From NCBI RefSeq assembly GCF_001742225.1, contig NZ_CP017075.1, positions 3,688,001 to 3,752,000 of the forward strand: a stretch of 64,000 nucleotides of DNA. Direction: 5' to 3'. Source of the DNA: Novosphingobium resinovorum. GTDB taxonomy: Bacteria; Pseudomonadota; Alphaproteobacteria; Sphingomonadales; Sphingomonadaceae. Below are positions 51,364 to 59,551 of the stretch, piece after piece. The position numbers and the translations under genes were made by a program. The notes under the pieces are model-generated. The model ran no database searches and was not told the origin of the DNA. It saw only the letters and a program-made list of their open reading frames with translations. Position 1 is the first letter of the stretch; each line of letters opens with the position of its first letter.

Positions 51364-53889
51364 CTAAAGTTCGCGCAGCGCCCTTGCCGGTTTCGCCCGC
51401 AGCAGCGGCAGCGTTCCGGCTAGGGCGAAGCCGAGGATCAGCACCAGCCCGGCGGCCAGAACCGCCAGCACGCGCGGCCAGTCGGGCAGCCAGGCGAACT
51501 CGAACAGCTTGACGATCACCGCCCAGGCCATCGCGCTGCCCGCGCCCAGCGCGACGAGGGCGAGCACCACGGCGAGCAGCCCGTACTCGGCCATCTGCGC
51601 CGCGAGCAACTGCCCGCGACTGGCGCCCAGTACGCGCAGGATCACGGTGTCGTAAGTCCGGCTCGCCCGCGCCGCCGCGATGGCGCCCAGCAGCACCGCG
51701 AGCCCCGCCAGCACTGCCACCGAGGATGCCGCGAGGATCGCCGCCGACATCTGGTCAAGCAGCGCGCGGGCATCGCGCAGCAGGCTCCCCGTCTCGATCA
51801 CCGAGGTCGAGGGGAAGGCGCGCACCAGCCGGGGCAGCAGGCCCGCCGTGGACGCGCCCTTGGGCACCTCGATCGTCGCGGCGAGGTTGTGCGGGGCGTC
51901 GGCCAGCGCATTGGGCGAGAACACCAGCACGTAGTTGAAGCCCAGACTGTCCCAGTCGATCCGGCGCAGCGCCGCGATGCGCGCGGTCTTCTCGACGCCC
52001 AGCACGCCCACGGTCACGTAGTCGCCGACCTTCAGGCCGATCGCCTCGGCCAGCCTCTCATCGACCGAGACAAGCGGCTCGCCCCGGTAGAACTGCGGCC
52101 ACCACTGGCCGGAGGTCACCGTGCTGCCCTCCGGCACGCCGACCGAATACGTCAGCCCGCGCTCGCCGCGCAGCGCCCAGGCGCCATCGGGCAGGTCCTT
52201 GCCGAGGCTTGCCACGCGGGTCATTCGATCCTTCGGTCCATAAGCGAGGATGCGGCCGCGCATGTTCGGCACCAGCTTGAGGGTGGAACCGGGGATCGTC
52301 CGCTCGACCGCGTCGGCGAAGGCGGGCGCCTTGTCCTTCGGCACGTCGAGCACGAAGAAGTCGGGCGCGCGCGCGGGGACGGTGCGGCGGATGTTGGCGT
52401 CGAGGCTCGTCTGCACAGCCGCGATCAGCACGAAGGCGGAGAGCCCGAAGCCGAGCGCCGTCACCAGCGCGCCGGTCTGCGCGCCCGGGCGGTGGAGGTT
52501 CGCCAGTCCCGCGCGCAGCATCGGCCCGCGCGGTCTCGGCAGGCGGGCGGCGAGCTTGCGGATGCAGAGGCCGACGAGCGCCAGTAGGCCGAGCATCGCG
52601 GCCGAGGCCCCGAGGAAGCCCAGCGTCACCAGCGGCTGCGCGGCGTTGAGCAGCGCCAGCGCGACGATGGCGGCAAGGCCGAGGCCGACCGGCAGGGCGA
52701 GCGCCTTGCGGTCGGCCGTGAGCGGCGCCACGCGGGCACGCATCAGCGCCATCGTCGGCCAGCTGCGCGCCCGCACCAGCGGCGGCGCGGAGAATATCAG
52801 CGCGACCAGCAGGCCATAGGCCGCCGCCGTCGCGAGCGCCGCGGGGGAGACGGTGAACCCGGGCTCGACCGGCAGCAGGCTCTGCAGCGCCGAGGCGAGG
52901 AGCGGGGTCACGAGCACGCCTGCGGCGAGCCCTGCCAGGCTGCCTACCAGGGCGGCCGCGCCGACCTGCAGGAGATAGATGCGCGCGATGTCGCCGCTGG
53001 TGGCGCCGAGCACCTTCAGGGTTGCGATCGAACTGCGCCGTGCCTCCAGATAGGACGAGACGCCGCCGCCGATGCCGATCCCGGCGATCACCAGCGCGGC
53101 AAGCCCGACCAGCACGAGAAACTCGCCCATGCGGGTGACGAAGCGCTCGGTCGAAGGCGAGGCTGCCAGCCGGGTGCGGGTGTCGAAGCCGTCGCCGAAG
53201 CGGGACTTGAGGGCGTCGATCACCGCTTCGGGATCGCGCGCGGGGTCGGCGAAGCGCACCCGCACGACGCTGCGGTACATGGCGCCCGGCGCCGTGAGCC
53301 CGGCGCTGGCAGGGAGGGAAAGCGGGACGACGGCGGTGTCGCCCAGCGCGAAGCCCTCGCTCATCTGCTCGGGGTCGGTCGCGATGATGCCGCCCACGAT
53401 CACCGGCACGCCGCCGATGGCGATACGCTGGCCCTTCCCGGCACCGAGGCGGGCGGCGGTGCCCTTGGCGATCCATGCCGTGCCGGGGGCGGGGGCGCCG
53501 ACGCGGCGGCCGTCGGTCAGTTCGAGGCGGCCGTAGAGCGGCCAGTTCCCGTCCACCGCCTTGAGCGCGACCGGCGCGGTGGCGTCTCCCTTCGTGGCGA
53601 TGGCCTGCATGCGTTGCCCGCGCGAAACCCGGCCGAGGCGCGAGAGCGCCGCATCCTCGTCCTTGCCGAAGGCGCGCTGCCAGACTCTCAGTTCGATGTC
53701 GCCGCCAAGGATTTCGCGTCCGCGTGTTCCCAGCTCGCGCTCGATCGAGCCGGTCAGCGTGCCGATCGCGGCGATCGCGCCGACGCCGAGGAACAGGCAC
53801 ACGAGGAGCAGTCGCAGCCCCTTGAACCGGGCCGAGAGGTCACGGCGGGCGAGTGTCCAGGCGGTCCGCCAGGGGAGGGCGTCAGCCAA
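51364..53889 (-). CDS. FtsX-like ABC transporter permease, YbbP type
   Basis: An 841-aa membrane protein with two FtsX-like permease modules and large periplasmic domains. It begins WRTAWTLARRDLSARFKGLR and has helices near LVLVGLAALVIAGIGIGGG and LLAVVLALVALGAGSAMAWA. This type pairs with a YbbA-like ATPase and a TesA lipase-like protein. The gene start overlaps the ATPase stop by 8 bp. Proposed roles are lipid or lipoprotein handling in the envelope, not settled. Confidence 0.93.
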   Translation of the reverse strand: MADALPWRTAWTLARRDLSARFKGLRLLLVCLFLGVGAIAAIGTLTGSIERELGTRGREILGGDIELRVWQRAFGKDEDAALSRLGRVSRGQRMQAIATKGDATAPVALKAVDGNWPLYGRLELTDGRRVGAPAPGTAWIAKGTAARLGAGKGQRIAIGGVPVIVGGIIATDPEQMSEGFALGDTAVVPLSLPASAGLTAPGAMYRSVVRVRFADPARDPEAVIDALKSRFGDGFDTRTRLAASPSTERFVTRMGEFLVLVGLAALVIAGIGIGGGVSSYLEARRSSIATLKVLGATSGDIARIYLLQVGAAALVGSLAGLAAGVLVTPLLASALQSLLPVEPGFTVSPAALATAAAYGLLVALIFSAPPLVRARSWPTMALMRARVAPLTADRKALALPVGLGLAAIVALALLNAAQPLVTLGFLGASAAMLGLLALVGLCIRKLAARLPRPRGPMLRAGLANLHRPGAQTGALVTALGFGLSAFVLIAAVQTSLDANIRRTVPARAPDFFVLDVPKDKAPAFADAVERTIPGSTLKLVPNMRGRILAYGPKDRMTRVASLGKDLPDGAWALRGERGLTYSVGVPEGSTVTSGQWWPQFYRGEPLVSVDERLAEAIGLKVGDYVTVGVLGVEKTARIAALRRIDWDSLGFNYVLVFSPNALADAPHNLAATIEVPKGASTAGLLPRLVRAFPSTSVIETGSLLRDARALLDQMSAAILAASSVAVLAGLAVLLGAIAAARASRTYDTVILRVLGASRGQLLAAQMAEYGLLAVVLALVALGAGSAMAWAVIVKLFEFAWLPDWPRVLAVLAAGLVLILGFALAGTLPLLRAKPARALREL

Positions 53890-54640
53890 GGTGTTCGCCT
53901 GCCCGTATGTCGCTGGCGATCTGGCCGTCGCCGATGGTCACTACGCGCTCGCAGCGGTGGGCGAGGCTTTCGTCGTGGGTGATGATGAGCAGGGTCGCGC
54001 CGGTCTCGGCCCGGCGGGCGAAAAGCAGGTCGATTATTGCCGCGCCGGTGGCTGCATCGAGGTTGCCGGTCGGCTCGTCGGCGAAGACCAGCGCCGGGCG
54101 GGGAGCGAGGGCGCGGGCGATCGCGACGCGCTGCTGCTCGCCGCCGGAAAGCTGCGCGGGATAGTGCGACAGGCGATGGCCCAGCCCGACCGCCGTGAGT
54201 TCCGCTTCGGCCCGCGCGCGAGCATCGGGCATTCCCGCGAGTTCCAGCGGCGTGGCGACGTTTTCCAGCGCGGTCATCGTCGGCAGCAGGTGGAAAGCCT
54301 GAAGCACCACACCGATCCTGCCGCGCCGCGCGCGGGCAAGGGCGTCCTCGTCCATCCCCACGAAGTCCTGTCCGGCGACCTCCAGCGTGCCCGAACTGGC
54401 GCGCTCCAGCCCGCAGAGCACCGCCATCAGCGACGACTTGCCTGATCCCGAAGGACCGAGCAGCGCCAGCGTCTGGCCCCGGGGCACGGAAAGGTCGATT
54501 CCCTTGAGGATTTCGACCGCACTGTCCCCGGAACCCAGCGTCAGGCGCAGGTCGCGGGCCAGAATAGTGTCGTCGGAAGCGGGGGAAGGAGTGGCGGAAA
54601 GGGCGGAGCGGGCTTGGGCAGGGCTTGTCACCATCCCCAT
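53882..54640 (-). CDS. ABC transporter ATP-binding protein, YbbA type
   Basis: A 252-aa ATPase of the LolD/MacB class. Motifs: Walker A LLGPSGSGKSSL, Q-loop VLQAFHLLPT, signature LSGGEQQRVAIARAL, Walker B ALVFADEPTGNLD, H-loop TLLIITHDESLA. An N-terminal 25-residue extension precedes the domain. Starts at 54667, 54640 or 54634 are all open; 54640 leaves room for a promoter shared with the divergent tesA. It partners with the adjacent permease. Confidence 0.93.
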   Translation of the reverse strand: MGMVTSPAQARSALSATPSPASDDTILARDLRLTLGSGDSAVEILKGIDLSVPRGQTLALLGPSGSGKSSLMAVLCGLERASSGTLEVAGQDFVGMDEDALARARRGRIGVVLQAFHLLPTMTALENVATPLELAGMPDARARAEAELTAVGLGHRLSHYPAQLSGGEQQRVAIARALAPRPALVFADEPTGNLDAATGAAIIDLLFARRAETGATLLIITHDESLAHRCERVVTIGDGQIASDIRAGEHLG

Positions 54641-54690
54641 ATGGGATAGCACCAGTGCATCCGACAAGTCGGTCCCTTCAGGAGAATGCC

Positions 54691-55386
54691 TTGCGCCTCG
54701 TTTCTCTCGCTCTCCTTGCCGCTTCCACCCTGGCGCTTTCCGCCTGCGACAAGGCCCCGGCGCCGCCCGTGCAGGAGAGCCGGTCGGCCATCGATGCGCC
54801 GCCGCAGATACCGGTCATGGGGCCGGAGCGCAGGATACTCGCCTTCGGGGATTCGCTGCTGGCGGGCTACGGACTCGAGGATGGCGAAAGCTACCCCGAC
54901 CGGCTCGAACAGGCCCTGCGCGCGCGGGGTGTCAACGCGCGCATCGCCAATGCCGGGGTCTCGGGCGACACCACGGCGGCGGGGCTGCAGCGGCTCGACT
55001 TCACGCTGAAAAGCCAGCCGGCCAAGCCCGAACTGGTGATCATCAGCCTCGGCGGCAACGACATGCTGCGCTCGCTGCCCCCGGCCGAGACGCGCGCGAA
55101 CCTGGAGAAGATCCTCCAGCGGTTGCGGCAGGAGAAGATCGGGGTGGTGCTGCTCGGAATGCTGGCGGCGCCGAACCTAGGCAGGGACTATGCCTCGGGA
55201 TTCAACCCGATCTATCCGCAGCTGGCGGAGAAGTACGGCGCGGTGCTGGTGCCGTTCTTCCTCCAGCCGGTGATCGACAAGCCCGATCTGATGCAGGGCG
55301 ATCACGTGCATCCTACGGCCATCGGCATAGACGCCATTGTGACGGCGACGGTGGACGATGTGGCGGATGCTTTGCCGAAGAGGTGA
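54691..55386 (+). CDS. tesA: SGNH-type arylesterase/lysophospholipase TesA, lipoprotein form
   Basis: A 231-aa exported SGNH hydrolase. The TTG start at 54691 (AGGAGA 6 bp upstream) begins a lipoprotein signal ending in LALSAC, which differs from the soluble periplasmic TesA of enterobacteria. Catalytic blocks: GDSLLAGYGL (Ser), GGND, and DHVHPTAIG (Asp/His). It is divergent from the YbbA/YbbP-type ABC genes, an association widespread in Proteobacteria. It likely acts on phospholipids or fatty-acyl esters in the envelope. Confidence 0.93.
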   Translation: MRLVSLALLAASTLALSACDKAPAPPVQESRSAIDAPPQIPVMGPERRILAFGDSLLAGYGLEDGESYPDRLEQALRARGVNARIANAGVSGDTTAAGLQRLDFTLKSQPAKPELVIISLGGNDMLRSLPPAETRANLEKILQRLRQEKIGVVLLGMLAAPNLGRDYASGFNPIYPQLAEKYGAVLVPFFLQPVIDKPDLMQGDHVHPTAIGIDAIVTATVDDVADALPKR

Positions 55387-55402
55387 GGTCCCCTCTTCAC
55401 TT

Positions 55403-55479
55403 CGTCATTGCGAGCGTAGCGAAGCAATCCAAGGCGGCTCAAGACTGCCCTGGATTGCTTCGCTACGCTCGCAATGACG
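55403..55479. repeat. CGTCATTGCGAGCGTAGCGA long inverted repeat
   Basis: Arms CGTCATTGCGAGCGTAGCGA... (55403-55430) and TGGATTGCTTCGCTACGCTC...ATGACG (55451-55479) are near-perfect complements, with a 20-bp loop region. This palindrome is common in alphaproteobacterial genomes. It lies between the converging tesA and recF genes and may end both transcripts. Confidence 0.85.
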
Positions 55480-55488
55480 ACCGAGTGG

Positions 55489-56589
55489 TCAGACCCGCCG
55501 CACCGTCCCTGCGCTGACCTCCCATACCGCCGCTTCCGCCGCGATTGCCTCGAACGGGGCGATCTCGGTCCCCGTCAGCCAGACTTGCGCGGAGCCTGCC
55601 CGCAGCCGGTCGAACAGCGCCTCGCGCCGCAGCGGGTCGAGATGTGCGGCGACCTCGTCCAGCAGCAGCAGGCGCGGGCGGTTCTCCCCATCTGCCTCCA
55701 GCAGCTGCGAATGCGCAAGAGTGATGGCGATGAGCATCGCCTTCTGCTCGCCGGTTGAGCATTCCGCCGCCGCTTGCCCTTTGCCCGCCATCGTCACCGC
55801 CAGTTCGTCGCGGTGGGGGCCGGTAAGGGTGCGCTGGGCCGCCCGCTCGCGCGGCCGCCCGTCGCGCAGGGCGATGGCAAGCGCACCGGCCTCGACCGGG
55901 CCGCCGGGCTGGTAGGTCAGCGAAGGGCGCGCGAAAGGCGTGTCGGGAAGCCGAGCCAGCGCCGCCTCCAGCCGGGTGACGAGGCGCGCGCGGGCCGTCG
56001 CCACCAGCGCCCCGGCCTCGGCGATCTGCACCTCGATCGCGTCGAGCCAGTGCGGATCGGGGGAACGTTCGTCGGAAAGCAGGCGGTTGCGCTCGCGCAG
56101 TGCCGTCTCCAGCCGCGCCGCATGGCCGGCATGGGCCGGCTCGATCGCCAGCACCAGCCGGTCGAGGAACCGCCGCCGCGCGCCCGCGCTCTCGACGAAA
56201 AGGCGGTCCATCGCCGGGGTCAGCCAGCCGATCGAGAGCCACTCGGCCAGGCTCAGGGCGGATGCCTGCGCGCCGTTCACCTGCACAAGCCGCCGCCCGG
56301 GACGCTCCGCCGCGACGCCGGTGCCGAGGCGGACGGGCTCGCTCCCTTCCCCTTGGCCGGGCATGCGCAGTGCAGCGTTCACCGCGAACCCGCCGTCGCC
56401 GTCCTGCGCGGGCACGTCCACGAGCTGCGCCCGACGGAGGCCGCGTCCGGGCGCGAGCAGGCTGATCGCCTCGAGCACGTTGGTCTTCCCCGCGCCGTTC
56501 TCGCCGACCAGCAGGTTGAACTGCGCCGTGCCTTTCACCGCGGTCTCGTGGTGGTTGCGGAAACGGGACAGGAGGATGCGGTCGAGCAT
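55489..56589 (-). CDS. recF: DNA replication/repair protein RecF
   Basis: A 366-aa SMC-like ATPase that loads RecA at single-stranded gaps. Motifs: Walker A GENGAGKTNVLE (about 29-36), signature CSTGEQKAML, Walker B LLLLDEVAAHLD. The expected N-terminus MLDRILLSRFRNH is present. In many bacteria recF lies in dnaA-dnaN-recF, but here it has no dnaA or dnaN beside it, as is usual in alphaproteobacteria. It converges on tesA. Confidence 0.95.
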   Translation of the reverse strand: MLDRILLSRFRNHHETAVKGTAQFNLLVGENGAGKTNVLEAISLLAPGRGLRRAQLVDVPAQDGDGGFAVNAALRMPGQGEGSEPVRLGTGVAAERPGRRLVQVNGAQASALSLAEWLSIGWLTPAMDRLFVESAGARRRFLDRLVLAIEPAHAGHAARLETALRERNRLLSDERSPDPHWLDAIEVQIAEAGALVATARARLVTRLEAALARLPDTPFARPSLTYQPGGPVEAGALAIALRDGRPRERAAQRTLTGPHRDELAVTMAGKGQAAAECSTGEQKAMLIAITLAHSQLLEADGENRPRLLLLDEVAAHLDPLRREALFDRLRAGSAQVWLTGTEIAPFEAIAAEAAVWEVSAGTVRRV

Positions 56590-56606
56590 GGTCGGCGCGG
56601 CCTAGA

Positions 56607-56650
56607 GCATTTTCAAGTCAGGTGGAAACACCTGACGACTCGGAAAATGC
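56607..56650. repeat. GCATTTTCAAG...CTCGGAAAATGC hairpin, copy 2
   Basis: A 44-bp palindrome with the same outer ends as the copy at 50543 and an internal TCAGGTG/CACCTGA stem. It lies between recF and the queuosine-type transporter gene. The conserved outer stem and variable inner stem suggest a small structural repeat family. Confidence 0.8.
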
Positions 56651-56694
56651 GGCAGCCCTGTAAAAAGCGCGGCTCAGCGCCCTGCTCACAACGT

Positions 56695-57447
56695 TCAGAC
56701 CGATTTTGCCTTGGCGAAAGGCGAGAAATCGAGATTGTCGTCGAACACCTCGACGCCCTCGCGCTTCTTTAGCCAGCCGACGACGACGTAGGTTACCGGC
56801 GTCAGCACCGCTTCCCACAGCACCTTCATGCCCCAGTTGGTGACCATGACGGTCAGCACCTGCTCGTGCGTCCAGGTGCCGAGGAAGGCGATGGGATAGA
56901 ACAGGGCGCTGTCGGCGGCCTGTCCCACCACCGTCGAGCCGATGGTGCGCATCCACAAGTGCTTGCCGCCAGTCATCAGCTTCATCTTGGCGAGGACGAA
57001 GGAATTGACGAACTCACCCGCCCAGAACGCGGTCAGCGAGGCTAGGACGATGCGCCAGGTCGAGCCGAATACTGCTTCGTAGGCGGCCTGTCCGGTCCAG
57101 CCGGAATCCGGCGGCATGGCGACGACGACGAAGCTCATGAAAGCCATGAAGATCATCGCGAAGAAGCCCGCCCAGACGCAGCGGCGGGCATTGGCATAGC
57201 CGTACACTTCGGTCAGCACGTCGCCGATGACGTAGCTGACGGGGAAGAACAGGATGCCCGCGCCGAACGTCACGCCGCCGATATTCGCCAGCTTGGACGC
57301 ACCGATCAGGTTCGACAGCAGCAGGATCGCGACGAAGGCCGCCATCACGTAGTCGAAATAGCGGAAGTGCCGACGGGCGCCGGTAAGGCCGTCGATGCGT
57401 GACAAGGGGCGGGACAGAGGCGATGGAGCGTCGGTAGCGGCGGTCAT
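56695..57447 (-). CDS. queuosine precursor transporter (COG1738/VUT family), second copy
   Basis: A 250-aa membrane protein with six helices. The family pattern is clearer than in the first copy: HFRYFDYVMAAFVAILLLSN, then FGAGILFFPVSYVIGDVLTE and VYGYANARRCVWAGF. The VSYVIGDVLTEVYGY motif is typical of YhhQ, which imports 7-cyano-7-deazaguanine for queuosine. ATG at 57447 is used. No preQ1 riboswitch is visible in the leader. The copy at 20298 is a distant paralogue. Confidence 0.88.
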   Translation of the reverse strand: MTAATDAPSPLSRPLSRIDGLTGARRHFRYFDYVMAAFVAILLLSNLIGASKLANIGGVTFGAGILFFPVSYVIGDVLTEVYGYANARRCVWAGFFAMIFMAFMSFVVVAMPPDSGWTGQAAYEAVFGSTWRIVLASLTAFWAGEFVNSFVLAKMKLMTGGKHLWMRTIGSTVVGQAADSALFYPIAFLGTWTHEQVLTVMVTNWGMKVLWEAVLTPVTYVVVGWLKKREGVEVFDDNLDFSPFAKAKSV

Positions 57448-57545
57448 TGCCTGTGCGTAACGTGGCTTTGCTGCAGCGCAAAGCACAAGTTTGCGCCGCC
57501 AGCGGTTTGCGCCGCGCGGTAACCACGCTATGGGAAATCCGGCGC

Positions 57546-57622
57546 GCGCCCGTAGCTCAGCTGGATAGAGCACGAGCCTTCTAAGCTTGGGGTCACAGGT
57601 TCGAACCCTGTCGGGCGCGCCA
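57546..57622 (+). tRNA. tRNA-Arg (anticodon TCT)
   Basis: The cloverleaf is complete. Acceptor GCGCCCG (57546-57552) pairs with CGGGCGC (57612-57618); D-arm GCTC/GAGC; anticodon stem CGAGC/GCTTG with loop CTTCTAA, anticodon TCT at 57580-57582; T-arm ACAGG-TTCGAAC-CCTGT. The discriminator is G and CCA (57620-57622) is encoded. It reads AGA codons, rare in GC-rich genomes. Confidence 0.97.
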
Positions 57623-57660
57623 TTGTCTTCGGAAATGGTCGCCCTGATTCCCGGATTGAG

Positions 57661-57687
57661 TTCGAACCGTGTTCGAACGGGCGCGCG
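57661..57687 (+). repeat. partial copy of the tRNA-Arg 3' end
   Basis: TTCGAACCGTGTTCGAACGG followed by GCGCGCG resembles the tRNA 3' end TTCGAACCCTGTCGGGCGCGCCA with a 5-nt insertion. It starts about 38 bp after the tRNA. It could be the remnant of an att site left by an integrative element, or chance. Confidence 0.4.
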
Positions 57688-57694
57688 ATGAAGT

Positions 57695-57709
57695 TTAAGC
57701 GATCATAAA
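57695..57709 (+). promoter_or_regulatory. candidate CtrA-like site upstream of the PilZ gene
   Basis: TTAAGCGATCATAAA fits TTAA-N7-TTAA with one mismatch, 25 bp before the PilZ ATG. CtrA is the alphaproteobacterial cell-cycle regulator. The match is short, so confidence is low. Confidence 0.3.
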
Positions 57710-57733
57710 CCGATCGGTTGTATTCTCCCGCTC

Positions 57734-58048
57734 ATGACCCGCACCGTTCTTCCCCGGCGATCGCAGCGACGCTCCGTCGCGCTGGCCGTTCAGTGCCGCA
57801 CGCAGAGCGGTCTGCGGGATGACGGCGAGATTTCCGACATCTCGGTGGAGGGCTGCTGCCTGCGCATGCGCGGCATCTATTTCCGCGTCGGCGCGCGCCT
57901 GATCGTGCGGCCCAAGGGGATGGAAGGCATGTCGGGCGTGGTGCGCTGGGTCAGCAGCGACCTTGCCGGGGTCGAGTTCGACCGTCCGCTCTACGGCCCG
58001 GTGCTCGAGCACATCGCGGCAACGCACGGATCGCACGCGAGCGCCTGA
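57734..58048 (+). CDS. PilZ domain protein
   Basis: A 104-aa single-domain c-di-GMP receptor. The ligand motif is intact: RRSQRRSVAL gives R-x3-R near the N-terminus, and DISVEGCCL supplies (D/N)-x-S-x2-G. The strand arrangement around SGVVRWVSSDLAGVEFDR fits the PilZ barrel. It likely controls motility, exopolysaccharide or another c-di-GMP response through a partner protein that is not in this window. Confidence 0.9.
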   Translation: MTRTVLPRRSQRRSVALAVQCRTQSGLRDDGEISDISVEGCCLRMRGIYFRVGARLIVRPKGMEGMSGVVRWVSSDLAGVEFDRPLYGPVLEHIAATHGSHASA

Positions 58049-58182
58049 GCGATAACGTCGCCCCGGCGAATTCTCGTTCATCCGGTCGGAAAGTTCTGGT
58101 CAAGCCGATCCGGCGCCCCACACACTCCCGCGAATAGACCGGCACGCCATCGCCGGCAAGTTCAAGCATGGGGAGAGAGCGT

Positions 58183-59433
58183 TTGGCAGCACCTGTCGGA
58201 CCGGAGGGCGACGCCCCCAACCATCCGCTTGCGGTACGCATGGGCGTGATCGCGGGCGTATCGCACAACGTCGTCGTCGGCACCGTCATGGGCTCCTTCG
58301 GGCTGATGCTGGCCTCGGTCGAGCAACGCCTCGGCGTCAGCGCAGAAGAGGCGGCGGCGGGCATTCCGCTGGTGCTGGTCGGCTCGTCGGTGCTCGCGCC
58401 TTTCGTGGGCGTGCTGATCGCCAAGGTGTCGCTGCGCCTGCTGCTGCTGATCGGCGCATTACTGACGGTGGCAGGCTATCTCACGCTGGCCTGGACGCAA
58501 AGCTACGCCCTCTACCTGCTGGCTTACGGGCTTTGCTTCGGTCCCGCGATGAGCCTCGCCGGATCGATCGGCCCGGCGACGCTGGTGGGACGCTGGTTCA
58601 ACCGCAATCGCGGGCTGGCGCTGGGAATCGTCCACTTGCCCGTGGTGATCGCGGTGGTGCCGTGGACGCTGGAGCGGGCGCTTTCCGCCGTCTCACCGAG
58701 CATGATCTACCTGTCCATCGGCCTGATCGCGGCGGCGCTGCTGCTTCCGCTGGGGCTGCTGGCGATCGATCATCCTCCGGGGCACGCCGAGACGCTGGCG
58801 CCCGAACCCGATGCGAAGCGCACCGCCGACGGATCGTTCAGCGTCGCGCAACTGCTTGCGCGGCCGCGTTTCTGGGCGATCTCGCTGGCAGCGGTGGCGA
58901 GCATGACGAGTTCGGTGCTGCTGGGCTCGCTACTGGTGCCGATGGGCTTGTCCTGGGGCTTCACCCGGCCCGAAGCGGCGCTGCTGCAGTCGATCATGTC
59001 GCTGGTCGGGATCGCCGGCTCGATACTGTTCGGCTGGATCGCCGACCGCATCGGCGGGGCGAGGGCGCTGGCGCTTATCGGCTTCGACTGCGCGGTGCTA
59101 TGGGCTCTCCTGTTGCAGCACCCGCCGTTCTGGATGGCGGCCCTTGTGATCGGCCTCATCGGCATGCACGGTGCAGGCGCGATCCCCACGCTGGGCAAGG
59201 GGCTGACCGATTCGTTCGGACAGGCCAGTTACAGCCGGGGCTTCGGGCTCAACACGCTGATCGGGCTGCCGTTCATCGCGGTCGCCGTCGTCGGATCGGC
59301 GCGGGTCCATTCGGTGACCGGCAGCTACGACGGGGCGATCGTGGCGATGGCCGTGTTCTTCGTGTCCGCCATCGCACTCGGTCTTTACGCCGCGGGCGGG
59401 GCGAAAGTGCCGCAACAACTCGCGGCAGCATAA
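58183..59433 (+). CDS. MFS transporter
   Basis: A 416-aa, twelve-helix major facilitator. The two halves are visible: NVVVGTVMGSFGLMLASVEQ in the first and SLAAVASMTSSVLLGSLLVP in the second, joined by a charged loop near PEPDAKRTADGS. A GWIADRIGGARAL motif (second half) matches MFS motif A. TTG at 58183 has GGGAGAGAGC upstream and is preferred over ATG 58168. Substrate unknown; monocarboxylate-like members are similar. Confidence 0.88.
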   Translation: MAAPVGPEGDAPNHPLAVRMGVIAGVSHNVVVGTVMGSFGLMLASVEQRLGVSAEEAAAGIPLVLVGSSVLAPFVGVLIAKVSLRLLLLIGALLTVAGYLTLAWTQSYALYLLAYGLCFGPAMSLAGSIGPATLVGRWFNRNRGLALGIVHLPVVIAVVPWTLERALSAVSPSMIYLSIGLIAAALLLPLGLLAIDHPPGHAETLAPEPDAKRTADGSFSVAQLLARPRFWAISLAAVASMTSSVLLGSLLVPMGLSWGFTRPEAALLQSIMSLVGIAGSILFGWIADRIGGARALALIGFDCAVLWALLLQHPPFWMAALVIGLIGMHGAGAIPTLGKGLTDSFGQASYSRGFGLNTLIGLPFIAVAVVGSARVHSVTGSYDGAIVAMAVFFVSAIALGLYAAGGAKVPQQLAAA

Positions 59434-59438
59434 GCGCC

Positions 59439-59546
59439 CGTCGTCCCGGACCTGTGGCCGTGAGCAGCCCACCTTGCGCCAAGGCGCCTCGACGAGAGTC
59501 TCCGTCTAAAGACTGCCACCGGTCCCGGATCACGTCCGGGACGACG
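59439..59546. repeat. TCGTCCCGGA-family dispersed repeat, copy 3
   Basis: A 108-bp element with CGTCGTCCCGGACCTG at one end and ACGTCCGGGACGACG at the other. The interior shares GGCCGTGAGCAGCCCACCTTGCG and CTAAAGACTGCCACCGG words (partly shown) with copy 2 at 16302. It lies between the MFS gene and the converging Nudix gene. Confidence 0.85.
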
Positions 59547-59551
59547 CGCGT

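Noticed and set aside
56695..57447. preQ1 riboswitch upstream of the second queuosine-type transporter
   Set aside because: The leader shows no preQ1-type pseudoknot or A-rich tail that I can see; a covariance-model search would be decisive.
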